A DNA stretch of 39,699 bases from Candidatus Epulonipiscioides gigas (GCA_001983555.1 LJHE01000068.1:1-39699), one strand, 5' to 3'; counted from the first letter of the stretch, positions 25,489 through 34,374 are shown. Notes: a model not told the origin generated them from the sequence alone. Numbers and translations are program-made.

Positions 25489-26006
25489 ATTATTACATCT
25501 CCTTTTTTGTCTAAGTATGTTCCTAGTATTTCCCCATAGTATAACACATGATAATCTCCGTTATTATAGAAATTTTCTATTTTTGTTTCAACTATTTTTT
25601 CCTTTTCAAAAGGCATTCTTGCCACGACTTTACACTCGAAATGTAATTCACATTCGCCCACTAATTTGGAATTTACCTCATGTGCGTCTATTTTTGTTAA
25701 ATTTGCTTCTTGCCATTTATTTGTATCTCTGCCTGATAATTTTCCACACTTTGCAAGAGCGTCTTTTAAATTAGAATTTAAAGGAATACTTATACTAAAT
25801 TGTTTGCTATCTTCCAACATTTTATACGTATGTCGTGAATATCTTACTAAAATCATAAAATGTGCTTTACCCCAATAATTTCCAATACTTCCCCAAGAAA
25901 TGGTCATAACATTATCTAGCTCTGCATTAGATACACACAAAAAAGCTCCTTTTTGTAAATGTTCAAGAGCTTCTTTAGCGTAGTCTGTATAAATTACTTT
26001 CTTCAT
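25485..26006 (-). CDS. Flavin reductase-like FMN-binding protein
   Basis: This 173-residue protein has the split-barrel flavin-reductase pattern: KGAFLCVSNAELDNVMTISWGSIG near the N-terminus, ILVRYSRHTYKMLEDSKQFSISIP in the middle, and CGKLSGRDTNKW, a variant of the family CG.xSGRDVDKF segment. The end has VLYYGEILGTY. Such clostridial proteins bind FMN and are often annotated as flavoredoxin-like. The electron partner is unknown. It has no membrane segment. GGGAG precedes the ATG. It starts a two-gene unit with the SEC-C protein. Confidence 0.88.
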   Translation of the reverse strand: MKKVIYTDYAKEALEHLQKGAFLCVSNAELDNVMTISWGSIGNYWGKAHFMILVRYSRHTYKMLEDSKQFSISIPLNSNLKDALAKCGKLSGRDTNKWQEANLTKIDAHEVNSKLVGECELHFECKVVARMPFEKEKIVETKIENFYNNGDYHVLYYGEILGTYLDKKGDVII

Positions 26007-26086
26007 TTTTCCAACTCCCTAATCAATAATATTCTTTATAACTATATGCACTAAGTTTTTTTGTAACACTATTTTCTAATAAATCA

Positions 26087-26092
26087 TATAAT
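26087..26092 (+). promoter_or_regulatory. Possible -10 box for the small paralogous gene pair
   Basis: TATAAT at 26087-26092 lies 38 bases before the ATG of the first small gene. The nearest -35-like hexamer, TTGTAA at 26061-26066, is 20 bases away, longer than ideal. It is a moderate candidate only. Confidence 0.4.
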
Positions 26093-26130
26093 ATACAATG
26101 CAAAATTCATATTTTAAGGGGGGTATTTTC

Positions 26131-26313
26131 ATGTCTGATACTCTTGATGGTTTAATCAATCGAAAAGTTGTGATTTATTGTGGTCGATATCGTTATTATG
26201 TAATAGTATTTGCAATTTGTCACAATTATATTAAAGGTATTGAAGTTAGTACAGGTCATATTAAAACTTTTAATCTTAATAGGATAGATTATATTGAAGA
26301 TATTTTGCCTTAA
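26131..26313 (+). CDS. Small beta-rich protein (paralogue 1 of a tandem pair)
   Basis: This 60-residue protein starts at ATG 26131 behind the G-rich site AAGGGGGG (26116-26123). A longer frame exists upstream but lacks a ribosome site. The sequence reads LINRKVVIYCGRYRYYVIV... and ends NRIDYIEDILP. It looks like a single small beta-barrel (Sm-like/SH3-like). It shares its whole length with the C-terminal half of the next gene (KVxI, a hydrophobic strand, then RIDxIE and LP). The fold resembles DUF2642-type spore-coat-associated small proteins of Firmicutes, but that is a loose impression. Confidence 0.6.
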   Translation: MSDTLDGLINRKVVIYCGRYRYYVIVFAICHNYIKGIEVSTGHIKTFNLNRIDYIEDILP

Positions 26314-26335
26314 TTTATTAGGAGGTAATATTATT

Positions 26336-26674
26336 ATGAAAACTTTTATATTAAAAACAAATCCACATTCACAGGTTGAAACAATTTCTGCTCTAAAATC
26401 TGAAACAAGACCTAATTCAGAAATTACACCAGATTTTAATGATATAGGAGTCACTTTTCCAGCGTCACTCACTACATCATCTGGTCTTGTCGATACTCTT
26501 CTTGCAAATTTGCACCAAAAAGTTATAATCACTATTGGAAGTACAAAACTTAACGTTATTATTTGTGCGGTAACATCTACTTTAGTGCGAGCAATTGACT
26601 ATGTTAACACAAAAGTAATTTATATAAATTTAGCTCGCATTGATAATATAGAAGAATTACCTATACAACACTAA
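26336..26674 (+). CDS. Small beta-rich protein (paralogue 2, with N-terminal extension)
   Basis: This 112-residue protein starts at ATG 26336, placed by AGGAGG at 26320-26325. An in-frame ATG at 26294 overlaps the previous gene without a ribosome site. Residues ~1-50 are a polar Ser/Thr-rich extension (SEITPDFNDIGVTFPASLTT). Residues ~52-112 repeat the paralogue-1 domain: DTLLANLHQKVIITIG, then VRAIDYVNTKVIYIN and LARIDNIEELP. No function is recognised. Its stop codon overlaps the stop of abgT on the other strand (26671-26674). Confidence 0.65.
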   Translation: MKTFILKTNPHSQVETISALKSETRPNSEITPDFNDIGVTFPASLTTSSGLVDTLLANLHQKVIITIGSTKLNVIICAVTSTLVRAIDYVNTKVIYINLARIDNIEELPIQH

Positions 26675-28215
26675 GCTCCTGCTGGTCCAAGAGGTAACCC
26701 TAATACAAAGAAAGCTAAAAGTAGAAGAGTCCACACAATTAAGAATACGATGGAATATGGAAACATTATACCTATCATATTTCCTATTGTAAGTTCTGGC
26801 TTATATTTTCTCATATAGGCTAAAACAACACCCGCATAGCTCATCATTGGAGTGATTATATTGGTTGATGAATCTGCCACCCTAAATGCTGCCGCAACAA
26901 GGTCTGGTGTCATTTCAGGGTGTACGGTATAAAGCATTGGTATAAATATAGGTCCAAGTAATAACCATTTAGATGAAAGACCACCTACAAATAAATTGAT
27001 TATTGCAGTTGTAATAATAAATGCAACAATTAGAAGGATAGGTTGTTCTCCAAAGCCTAAATTTTCTAAAAAAGTTGCACCTAAATATGTTATATAAGTC
27101 CCAATATTTGACTTTGCTAATAGTGCAAGAAAATTATAACAGAAAAATGTTAAAACAATTACATATCCCATAGTACCAATTTGTCTTGCCAGTCCTTGAA
27201 TAATTGATTGTGAATTTTTATATTTTTTTACAGTTATTCCATAGAAAAGACCAGGCATAAAAAATGCAATGGTTATCATTAATATGATATTATTTATAAA
27301 TGGAGTAATGTGTTTACCATTTACATCTGTATATGAAGCAAGAGGACCAAAATATAAAAAAGCAAGAAGGAGCATTCCAAATGTGAAGCCAATTCCAGCT
27401 GAAAGTAGAGCTTTATTTTCTTCAGGTTTAACAGCAAATTCTTCTAAATTTAAGTCTTCAGGAATAATATATGATTGTTTTTCAAGTTTTGGTGCTACAA
27501 TTTTACTAGTAATTAATGCTCCAACAATTGATAATAAAAATGTTGATGCTAATATAAAATAATAATTCATAGTTGCAACAGATAGAGGCTCACCCTTGAT
27601 ATTTTCAAAAGGAATATTTTGAGCAGAAGCAAAAATCTCAGCATTACTTCCAACAATTACATCTATTGGAGTTATAAGTAAATTCGCACTAAATCCTGCT
27701 GAAACTCCAGCAAAAGCTGCAGCCATACCAATTAATGGATTTTTCTTAATACCGGCATATAATAGCCCTGCAAGAGGAATTAAAATGATATATCCAGCAT
27801 CTGCTGCAAGATTGCTCATTATTCCAAGAAAAACTAACAAAATAGGTAGCCATTTATCAGAAATTTTTAAACTGATTTTTTTAACTAATATTGCTAAAAG
27901 TCCTGAATCTTCAGCTATACCTACACCAAACATTACAATTAAGATTAATCCTAGAACACCATTACCATAAGCAAGCCAGTTAGTAAGTAGTGCATTGTCA
28001 AAAATCCACCGTACATTACTAGCTTCTGCCATATTATTTATTACATACGGTAAAAATTGTCCTTCTACTAGTCGTCCTCCAAACTCTAAGTTGCCAAGAA
28101 CTACTGATAAAATAAATGTGACTACATATAAAAACATAAAAATAATTGCAGGATCAGGAATTTTTTTTCCTATTTTTTCAATGATAGATATTTCTGATTT
28201 TGATTTATTTTTCAT
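26671..28215 (-). CDS. abgT: AbgT family transporter (p-aminobenzoyl-glutamate type)
   Basis: This 514-residue membrane protein has about 12-13 hydrophobic segments. Family marks are KIPDPAIIFMFLYV near the N-terminus, GIAEDSGLLAILVKK, SNLAADAGYIILIPLAGLLY and the SADSSTNIITPMMSY-type segment near the C-terminus (VADSSTNIITPMMSYAGVVL). AbgT proteins import p-aminobenzoyl-glutamate, and several relatives export sulfonamide-type compounds using an ion gradient. Both activities are possible here. There is no abgA/abgB peptidase nearby. GGAGGG precedes the ATG, and a well-formed promoter with an overlapping palindrome lies upstream. Confidence 0.93.
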   Translation of the reverse strand: MKNKSKSEISIIEKIGKKIPDPAIIFMFLYVVTFILSVVLGNLEFGGRLVEGQFLPYVINNMAEASNVRWIFDNALLTNWLAYGNGVLGLILIVMFGVGIAEDSGLLAILVKKISLKISDKWLPILLVFLGIMSNLAADAGYIILIPLAGLLYAGIKKNPLIGMAAAFAGVSAGFSANLLITPIDVIVGSNAEIFASAQNIPFENIKGEPLSVATMNYYFILASTFLLSIVGALITSKIVAPKLEKQSYIIPEDLNLEEFAVKPEENKALLSAGIGFTFGMLLLAFLYFGPLASYTDVNGKHITPFINNIILMITIAFFMPGLFYGITVKKYKNSQSIIQGLARQIGTMGYVIVLTFFCYNFLALLAKSNIGTYITYLGATFLENLGFGEQPILLIVAFIITTAIINLFVGGLSSKWLLLGPIFIPMLYTVHPEMTPDLVAAAFRVADSSTNIITPMMSYAGVVLAYMRKYKPELTIGNMIGIMFPYSIVFLIVWTLLLLAFFVLGLPLGPAGA

Positions 28216-28280
28216 AGAATCCCTCCAAGATATTTTTTATAAAATAGAATAATATTAAATATTAGCCTATTTATAAATTA

Positions 28281-28314
28281 TGAATATTATAACATACATA
28301 ATATTCACAATCAA
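28281..28314 (-). promoter_or_regulatory. AbgT promoter overlapped by an operator-like palindrome
   Basis: Read on -, TTGATT (28314-28309), a 17-base spacer, then TATAAT (28291-28286) with TGT before it. An inverted repeat, TGAATATTAT (28281-28290) and ATAATATTCA (28298-28307) with a 7-base spacer, covers the -10 box and the spacer. Binding there would block RNA polymerase. The 28216-28444 gap otherwise holds nothing I can identify. Confidence 0.7.
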
Positions 28315-28444
28315 TATATTAAAATCATAAATATTTATTATTTTTTTATATCTATAGAATTATTGTCAAAAAATATTTTTGATACTGTAAATTTTTAGGC
28401 AAGTTAAAAGTTATTAAATCTACTTATTATAAAGTTTCAAAATT

Positions 28445-30019
28445 TCATAGTAAAAATTCACTAACTATTTTTTCTGCTATTTGTATTCCATCAACTGCAG
28501 AAGACATAATACCTCCAGCATACCCTGCTCCTTCGCCTGCAGGATAAACTCCTTTTATATTACTTTCAAAATTTTCATTTCTTAATATTTTAATAGGGGA
28601 GGAACTTCGTGTTTCAAATCCAGTAATGATTGCATCTTTATGAGCAAAGTTTTCTATTTTTTTATTAAATTCAATAATTGCAAAAGCAATTGCATCTGCT
28701 ATATATTTTGGCATATGTTTTCTTAAATTTGTCATGGTAAATCCTGGTTTATAAGTAGGTGCTATTATACCTAACTTTGTAGTTTCTTTATTGCTCAAAA
28801 AATCTTCGACACGTTGTATAGGAGCATTATAATTATTTCCCCCTAAATTAAAAGCAAGCTTTTCAAGTTTTTCTTGTAAATATATTCCTGCTAAAACATC
28901 TGAGCTATTAAAATCTTCACATGTTACATTTACTAAGATAGCACTATTTGCATTTTTACCATTTCGACTATAATAGCTCATGCCATTTGTAACTACGGTA
29001 TTTTCTTGAGAGCTGGCACCAACTACATATCCACCTGGGCACATACAAAAACTATATACATTTTTGTTATCTGACTTACAACTTAATTTATATTCTGCAG
29101 CAGACAAATTTGCATGACTATGAAAATCACCATATTGAGCTTTATTAATCCATTCTTGTAGATGCTCTATTCTAACGCCAATCGCAAATGGTTTTTGTTC
29201 TATATGAATACTTGTATCAGCAAGCATTTTGAATGTATCTCTAGCACTATGACCAAGAGCTAACACACAAATATTAGTTGAAATTTCCTTATTATTATTT
29301 ACTTCAATAGCAGTTAAATGACCCTCAGTTATTTTAAGATTAGTTAGTTGGCTATTAAAATAAAATGTTCCACCAAGATTTTCAATTTCTTTACGCATAT
29401 TTACAATAACTTGTCGAATTAAATCTGTTCCAACATGAGGTTTATTTTTATATAAAATTTCTTCAGAAGCTCCAAAGTTTATAAATTCTTCTAAAACTTT
29501 TCTACAACGTGGATTTTTAATTTGTGTTGTAAGTTTTCCATCTGAAAATGTGCCAGCTCCGCCTTCACCGAATTGAACATTTGAATTAATATTTAATATT
29601 CTATTATGCCAAAAATCTTCTACATTTTTAATACGATCCTCAATTTTATTACCACGTTCAATTATAATTGGCTTATAATCCATTTGTGCTAAAATCAATG
29701 CTGCAAAAAGACCACAAGGCCCTGCTCCAATAATCACTGGTCTTGCACCCAATTTTTTCTTACCTTTCACGGGATATTGGTATGGAAATATATCAGAAGG
29801 AATTACTTTTTTTGTTTTCAATAATTGCTCATCTTTAGTAGTACTTAAATCAATAGAATAAACAAATTTTATTTCACTTTTTCTAGCATCTATTGATTTT
29901 TTTATTATTTTAAAATCTAATATATCTTTTTCTTTCATTCTAAAATATTTTGCAACTTTCTCAATTAATATTTCTTCACTTTCATCTAATTTTAGACTTA
30001 TTTCATTTATTCTAATCAT
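28445..30019 (-). CDS. FAD-dependent dehydrogenase of unknown substrate (COG2509 type)
   Basis: This 524-residue protein has a basic ~85-residue N-terminal part, a dinucleotide-binding loop IIGAGPCGLFAAL, then QFGEGGAGTFSDGKLTTQIK, which is the hallmark of this conserved family. LALGHSARD follows, and VYPAGEGAGYAGGIMSSAVDG near the C-terminus completes the FAD site. The family is widespread in Firmicutes without a firm function. It is a soluble cytoplasmic protein. It overlaps the next upstream gene, also an FAD oxidoreductase, by 8 bases, so they form one unit. Confidence 0.93.
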   Translation of the reverse strand: MIRINEISLKLDESEEILIEKVAKYFRMKEKDILDFKIIKKSIDARKSEIKFVYSIDLSTTKDEQLLKTKKVIPSDIFPYQYPVKGKKKLGARPVIIGAGPCGLFAALILAQMDYKPIIIERGNKIEDRIKNVEDFWHNRILNINSNVQFGEGGAGTFSDGKLTTQIKNPRCRKVLEEFINFGASEEILYKNKPHVGTDLIRQVIVNMRKEIENLGGTFYFNSQLTNLKITEGHLTAIEVNNNKEISTNICVLALGHSARDTFKMLADTSIHIEQKPFAIGVRIEHLQEWINKAQYGDFHSHANLSAAEYKLSCKSDNKNVYSFCMCPGGYVVGASSQENTVVTNGMSYYSRNGKNANSAILVNVTCEDFNSSDVLAGIYLQEKLEKLAFNLGGNNYNAPIQRVEDFLSNKETTKLGIIAPTYKPGFTMTNLRKHMPKYIADAIAFAIIEFNKKIENFAHKDAIITGFETRSSSPIKILRNENFESNIKGVYPAGEGAGYAGGIMSSAVDGIQIAEKIVSEFLL

Positions 30020-31223
30020 TTTTTATGCTCCTTGCTACTGCAACACTTGTTGACCAAGCCCACTGTAAATTGTATCCTCCACAATCTCCATCAACATCTA
30101 TTACTTCTCCAGTAAAAAATAAACCTTTAATTTTTTTTGATTCCATTGTTTCTATATATATATCCTCCAGACTAACCCCTCCAATTGTAGCTTGTGCAAA
30201 TTTAAATGAGCGAGTTCCTGAAATTTCAAAATTAAATTGTTTCATTGTATTTGCAAGATGCTCTATTTCTTCATATTCTAATAAATTTACTTTTTTTGTA
30301 ACTTTTCCAATTTTTGAAGCCTTAATTATACTTATGGCAACTTTTTTATTGAACCATCCTAAAAACATTTCTTCTAAAGTATGATGCAAATTTTTTTCTA
30401 TTCTTTCATAAATCATATTAACTATATTTTCAACTGACATGTCTTTACATAAATCTAGCGATAATATAACTTTTTTTGAGTTAGCATTAAAAACGGAAGC
30501 AGTTCTACTTACATTAAATATTGCAGGACCTGATAAACCATCTTCTGTAAATAAAATTTCGCCATATTCAGATTTTTTACCAATTGTTACATTAGCTTTT
30601 ATGCGTATTCCTTGCATCATTTTACAATAAGGAGAAGTAGATTTTAAATGTACAAGAGTTGGAAGTAATGGCTCTATCTTATGTCCCAGTTTTTTAATTA
30701 CTTTATATATTGTATAATCTTCTTTAACTCCCGCAAGTCCTCCTGTTGCAATAATTACTTTTTTTGTCTTATATATTTGGGTTTCACTAAATAGTGTAAA
30801 ATAGTCATTTTTATATTTAATATCTATTACATTAGTATTTGTTATAACTTTTATTCCTAATATATCAAGTTGAATTCTTAACACATCTAAAATACTGCTA
30901 GCTTGCTCCGAAGCTGGAAAAACTTTCTTATTTTCTATGAGAGGGACTATCCCCAGTTTACTAAAAAAATTTATTGTATCTATATGATTAAACTTAGAAA
31001 TAGGGCTAAAAAAATCTCCTTTATAATTAGAATGAAATTTTTCAGGTATTAAATTTTCATTAGTTAAATTGCAACGTCCATTCCCAGTTGAAAGTATTTT
31101 TTTTCCTACCTTATCATTTTTTTCTAAAAGAGTGACACTGATACCAGCTTTAGCTAATAAAATGGCACTAACTAAACCAGATGCACCAGCGCCTATAATT
31201 GTTACATTTTCTATAATATTCAT
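30012..31223 (-). CDS. HI0933/YhiN-type NAD(P)/FAD-dependent oxidoreductase
   Basis: This 403-residue protein has VTIIGAGASGLVSAILLAKAG at the N-terminus and KKILSTGNGRCNLTNEN, the signature of the HI0933 (BaiN/RdsA) family. EVIDVDGDCGGYNLQWAWSTS is the C-terminal FAD motif. TGGLAGVKEDY and ILFTEDGLSGPAIFNVSR sit between. Family members include a bile-acid reductase and an rRNA-modification flavoenzyme, but most are unassigned. The ribosome site before the ATG is weak (CGGG), so translation may depend on the upstream BofC-like gene, whose stop is only 10 bases away. Confidence 0.93.
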   Translation of the reverse strand: MNIIENVTIIGAGASGLVSAILLAKAGISVTLLEKNDKVGKKILSTGNGRCNLTNENLIPEKFHSNYKGDFFSPISKFNHIDTINFFSKLGIVPLIENKKVFPASEQASSILDVLRIQLDILGIKVITNTNVIDIKYKNDYFTLFSETQIYKTKKVIIATGGLAGVKEDYTIYKVIKKLGHKIEPLLPTLVHLKSTSPYCKMMQGIRIKANVTIGKKSEYGEILFTEDGLSGPAIFNVSRTASVFNANSKKVILSLDLCKDMSVENIVNMIYERIEKNLHHTLEEMFLGWFNKKVAISIIKASKIGKVTKKVNLLEYEEIEHLANTMKQFNFEISGTRSFKFAQATIGGVSLEDIYIETMESKKIKGLFFTGEVIDVDGDCGGYNLQWAWSTSVAVARSIKND

Positions 31224-31233
31224 ATTATACCCG

Positions 31234-31812
31234 TCATTCGCTTAAATTTTGAAACATTCGTTCTATATAATAAGGGTCTTCTTCTAATTTTATTTTATCT
31301 TCTGGACTTACAGCAATTATTTCATGTGATAATAAAATATTTTCATAGCTAGAAAAGTCGTCTGATTGTAACCCAATTTTTTGAAATTCATCATTTAGCT
31401 TAATTCCTATTTCATTATTTTCAATACCTAAATAGTATATAGTAGGTTCTTGCTCTATATAAACATCTTTAGATAATACAACATTATTTTCATTAAATTC
31501 ATCTATTTGATAAGTTGGATAAATTTGTAATAATTGTTCTTGTGTATATCCCATAACAGAATAAGAATTAATACTATCATTTGAAATAATATCCCCGTTT
31601 TGATCTAATATAATTTGCTCTACTTTAGTTGTAGGTAAAATAATAGGACCATGAGCAATTTCAACATTTTCTGGGACATCCATAGGTTCATGTTTAAAAT
31701 TTATAGATTGATTAGCTTCATCATCTTCATCATAAAAGATATAATTTGCTAAAACAAAAGCAGCTAGAAATACCATTATTGCTACTAATAAATATTTTAA
31801 AATTTTTACCAT
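31234..31812 (-). CDS. Membrane-anchored BofC-like protein
   Basis: This 192-residue protein has one N-terminal membrane helix (5-27) and then an extracytoplasmic part with two pieces. Around 85-125, SYSVMGYTQEQLLQIYPTYQ and NNVVLSKDV resemble the clostridial domain found with BofC. Around 128-190, YYLGIENNEIGIKLND and EDKIKLEEDPYYI match the BofC C-terminal domain pattern (YYLGxKDG...I). BofC controls the SpoIVB/SigK checkpoint from the intermembrane space in sporulating Bacillus. In clostridia its homologues are of unknown role. The match is by pattern, not by a search. GGAGG lies 9 bases before the ATG. Confidence 0.6.
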   Translation of the reverse strand: MVKILKYLLVAIMVFLAAFVLANYIFYDEDDEANQSINFKHEPMDVPENVEIAHGPIILPTTKVEQIILDQNGDIISNDSINSYSVMGYTQEQLLQIYPTYQIDEFNENNVVLSKDVYIEQEPTIYYLGIENNEIGIKLNDEFQKIGLQSDDFSSYENILLSHEIIAVSPEDKIKLEEDPYYIERMFQNLSE

Positions 31813-31883
31813 AAAAAAAAACCTCCAAAATTTTTTCGTATAATAAGGATTATTGCCAAAATTTTGAAGATTTACTCAAATTT

Positions 31884-32205
31884 TTATAAATTTCCAAAGC
31901 CTTCATCTAATACTTTATGTAGCCCTTGAACACTTACATCAAGATTATGAATTCAAAGATGCTCATTATTATAACAATTGAAACGCTAGAAATAATGCTT
32001 TTTATACCAAAATTTTTGCCTAGGAATATAAAACCAATTAAAAACATAAATATATCAAGAGAAAATACAATTATACTTATAGGTACTATAGGTATTAATT
32101 GTTTGATAACAACAGATAAACGAGATACACCGCCACCAGCTAATTTTGCTGGTGCCTAAAAATAATTAATGCTGAGCCTATAAGTATTTTTAGATATGAT
32201 TTCAT
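31884..32205 (-). pseudogene. Remnant of a YitT-family (DUF161/DUF2179) membrane protein
   Basis: A gene start with AGAGGTG and ATG at 32205 reads MKSYLKILIGSALIIF and then hits a stop in frame. A shift of frame continues APAKLAGGGVSRLS..., then PISIIVFSLDIFMFLIGFIF and LGKNFGIKSIISSVS, the classic first membrane segments of YitT proteins. That frame ends shortly after SIFEF. A third frame then gives LDVSVQGLHKVLDEGFGNL and a stop at 31884-31886, which resembles the last residues of the DUF2179 domain. About 180 of ~280 residues are missing. Two frame changes and a large internal deletion mean no functional YitT can be made. Confidence 0.8.
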
Positions 32206-32281
32206 TTTTCACCTCTTTCGTATATATAAACTTATTAAAACATAGATTATTAAGAATAGAAATTTTTTATTGGGGGGCAAT

Positions 32282-33352
32282 ATGATTAAACATATATTTG
32301 CAAGTAGCAATACGGATAAAGGTATACGCTCATTATCAGTAGTTAGTGATAAGTTAGAACAACTTGACTCTTCCAAGCTTTATATACTTAAAGGAGCTTT
32401 TGGGACTGGAAAATCATCTTTTATAAAGCGATTAGCTAATTTTCTAGTAGATAAAGGATATAACGTAATTTTTTACCATAATCCGATTAATCCTTCTATT
32501 ATTGATAGTATATTTATTCCAAATATACAAATACTTATTATTACAACTAATAGTATGGATATTAATAGCACTATTCTTCCTGGAAATTTAATTGATTTTG
32601 ACTTATTCTTAGAAAAAGATATAACATCTGAAGATAGGACATTTATATTATCATTATTTAATAGCGTAACAAAAAATTTAGAAAAATCTAATCTTTATTT
32701 GCAAGGGGCCAAAGCCATATATAGCACATGTATTAAAACTGCAGAAAACGGTATTTTAAAAAATGCAAAACGTAAATATGAAAATGCGAGAATAAAAAAT
32801 ATATCTCAATTAATATCTGAAAAAGACAAAATAGGATATTGCACATATTTATATAGTTATGCCCTAACTAGCTATGGAGTTGTCGATTATATTCATACAT
32901 TAATCAGCAAAAGCAAAACAATATATTTGATTAGAGAAAATCTTATATGTCAATCTAAGGATTTAATGAAAAGACTACATGACTTATTTCTACACAATGG
33001 GTATAATATAATATGCTCTATATCTCCTTTTGACGAGAATAAAATAGAAGATATAATTGTGCCTGAGCTCTCGTTAAGTATTGCTGTAAGTAATACTTTT
33101 AGAAAACCCAAAATTTTTCCAACTGATATTTTTGATTTCAATCATTGTGTAGATTATGAAGTACTTGATCCTATCGCAAATGAATTTGATGATGATTTTA
33201 ATTTATTTTTATCTTTGTTAGATAAATCGTATAATTCTATAAATAATGCAAGTAAAAATATAAATAAAATAAAAGAATATTATGCTCATTATATGAATTT
33301 CGATAAAGTTGATGAACTTTTTGAAATCTTATCTTCTAAGATTATAGAATAG
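32282..33352 (+). CDS. P-loop ATPase-like protein with internal duplication (PRK06851-like)
   Basis: This 356-residue protein has GAFGTGKSS (38-46), a clear Walker A, in the context SKLYILKG...FIKRLANFLVDKGYNVIFYHNP. About 180 residues later the same block recurs as SKTIYLIRENLICQSKDLMKRLHDLFLHNGYNI (in blocks, ~211-243), but the P-loop glycines and lysine are gone. This two-repeat layout matches a Firmicute family of unknown function that I know as PRK06851-like, where both loops are normally recognisable. The start is ATG 32282, with GGGGGG 4 bases upstream. The TTG at 32270 has no ribosome site. No partner gene is nearby. The coding end lies 3 bases from the end of gpsA. Confidence 0.8.
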   Translation: MIKHIFASSNTDKGIRSLSVVSDKLEQLDSSKLYILKGAFGTGKSSFIKRLANFLVDKGYNVIFYHNPINPSIIDSIFIPNIQILIITTNSMDINSTILPGNLIDFDLFLEKDITSEDRTFILSLFNSVTKNLEKSNLYLQGAKAIYSTCIKTAENGILKNAKRKYENARIKNISQLISEKDKIGYCTYLYSYALTSYGVVDYIHTLISKSKTIYLIRENLICQSKDLMKRLHDLFLHNGYNIICSISPFDENKIEDIIVPELSLSIAVSNTFRKPKIFPTDIFDFNHCVDYEVLDPIANEFDDDFNLFLSLLDKSYNSINNASKNINKIKEYYAHYMNFDKVDELFEILSSKIIE

Positions 33353-33355
33353 TAT

Positions 33356-34342
33356 TTATTCTTCCATTTTGACATCACGCATCATAAGTTTTGTAATTTC
33401 ATCTTTAACAGAGGCATTTTCAAATAAACTTCTATAAATTGCTTCTGTTATTGGCATTTCAATTTGATATTTTTTGCTTAGTTTATATGCTGCTTTTGTG
33501 GCAGGGATACCTTCAACAACCATATTAACTTTTTTTATAGTCTCATCTAAAGAATATCCTTGTGCTATTAATTCTCCAGCACGTCTATTTCTACTATGAC
33601 CACTTGTACAAGTTACTATTAAATCACCTATTCCAGATAATCCATTAAGAGTTCTAATCTTTGCTCCCATAGCCATACCAAGTCTTGAAATTTCCGATAT
33701 ACCTCTTGTCATTAGAGCTGCTTTTGTATTATCTCCATATCCAAGTCCTTCTATTGCTCCAGTTGCTAATGCAATTATATTCTTTAATGCTCCTCCAAGC
33801 TCTACTCCTATTATGTCTTCATTTATATATACTCTAAAATATGAAGAAGTAAATAATGTTTGAATTTTTTGAGCAGCTTCTAAATTTAATGAACTAACAG
33901 TTACAGCTGTTGGCATATGCCGAGCTACTTCTTCAGCATGACTTGGTCCCGATAGAACTACTACATCATTTGAAAGTTCTTCAACAATTACTTGAGATAA
34001 TGTGAGTAACGAAGTCGCTTCTAGCCCTTTTGAAACATTTACAACTATAGTATCTTTTTCTAAATATGGTTTTATATTTTTTGCAGTTTGTCTAACGGCA
34101 AATGATGGCACTGCTAAAACAACAACTTGTGCATCTTCTAATGCTTTTTGAATATCAGAAGTTATAAATATTTCTAACGGGATTTTTATATTTGGAAAAC
34201 ATCTTCTATTTTCTCTATGCAACAAAATTTCATCTTTTTCTTTTTCATCAAAAGACCACATAGTGACTTGATTTTTATTTTCATTGAGTAAAAGCCCTAG
34301 GGCAAGCCCCCAACTACCAGTTCCTAACACAGCAATTTTCAT
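33356..34342 (-). CDS. gpsA: Glycerol-3-phosphate dehydrogenase [NAD(P)+]
   Basis: This 328-residue cytoplasmic enzyme reduces dihydroxyacetone phosphate to sn-glycerol-3-phosphate for phospholipid synthesis. The NAD(P) loop is GTGSWG (7-12). LSGPSHAEEVA, GALKNIIALATG, GDNTKAALMTRG and SGIGDLIVTCTS are all conserved family blocks, and the length is standard. It follows plsY, which uses its product, on the same strand. A 10-bp hairpin lies between them. The gene has AAAAGGAG ahead of its ATG. Confidence 0.97.
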   Translation of the reverse strand: MKIAVLGTGSWGLALGLLLNENKNQVTMWSFDEKEKDEILLHRENRRCFPNIKIPLEIFITSDIQKALEDAQVVVLAVPSFAVRQTAKNIKPYLEKDTIVVNVSKGLEATSLLTLSQVIVEELSNDVVVLSGPSHAEEVARHMPTAVTVSSLNLEAAQKIQTLFTSSYFRVYINEDIIGVELGGALKNIIALATGAIEGLGYGDNTKAALMTRGISEISRLGMAMGAKIRTLNGLSGIGDLIVTCTSGHSRNRRAGELIAQGYSLDETIKKVNMVVEGIPATKAAYKLSKKYQIEMPITEAIYRSLFENASVKDEITKLMMRDVKMEE

Positions 34343-34374
34343 TAATTTTCTCCTTTTTTGTTTTAGTAGAAGTA

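Noticed and set aside
31926-32159. 77-codon + frame with hydrophobic runs
   Set aside because: It is the antisense of the YitT remnant, which explains the sequence better on the - strand. It has no ribosome site.
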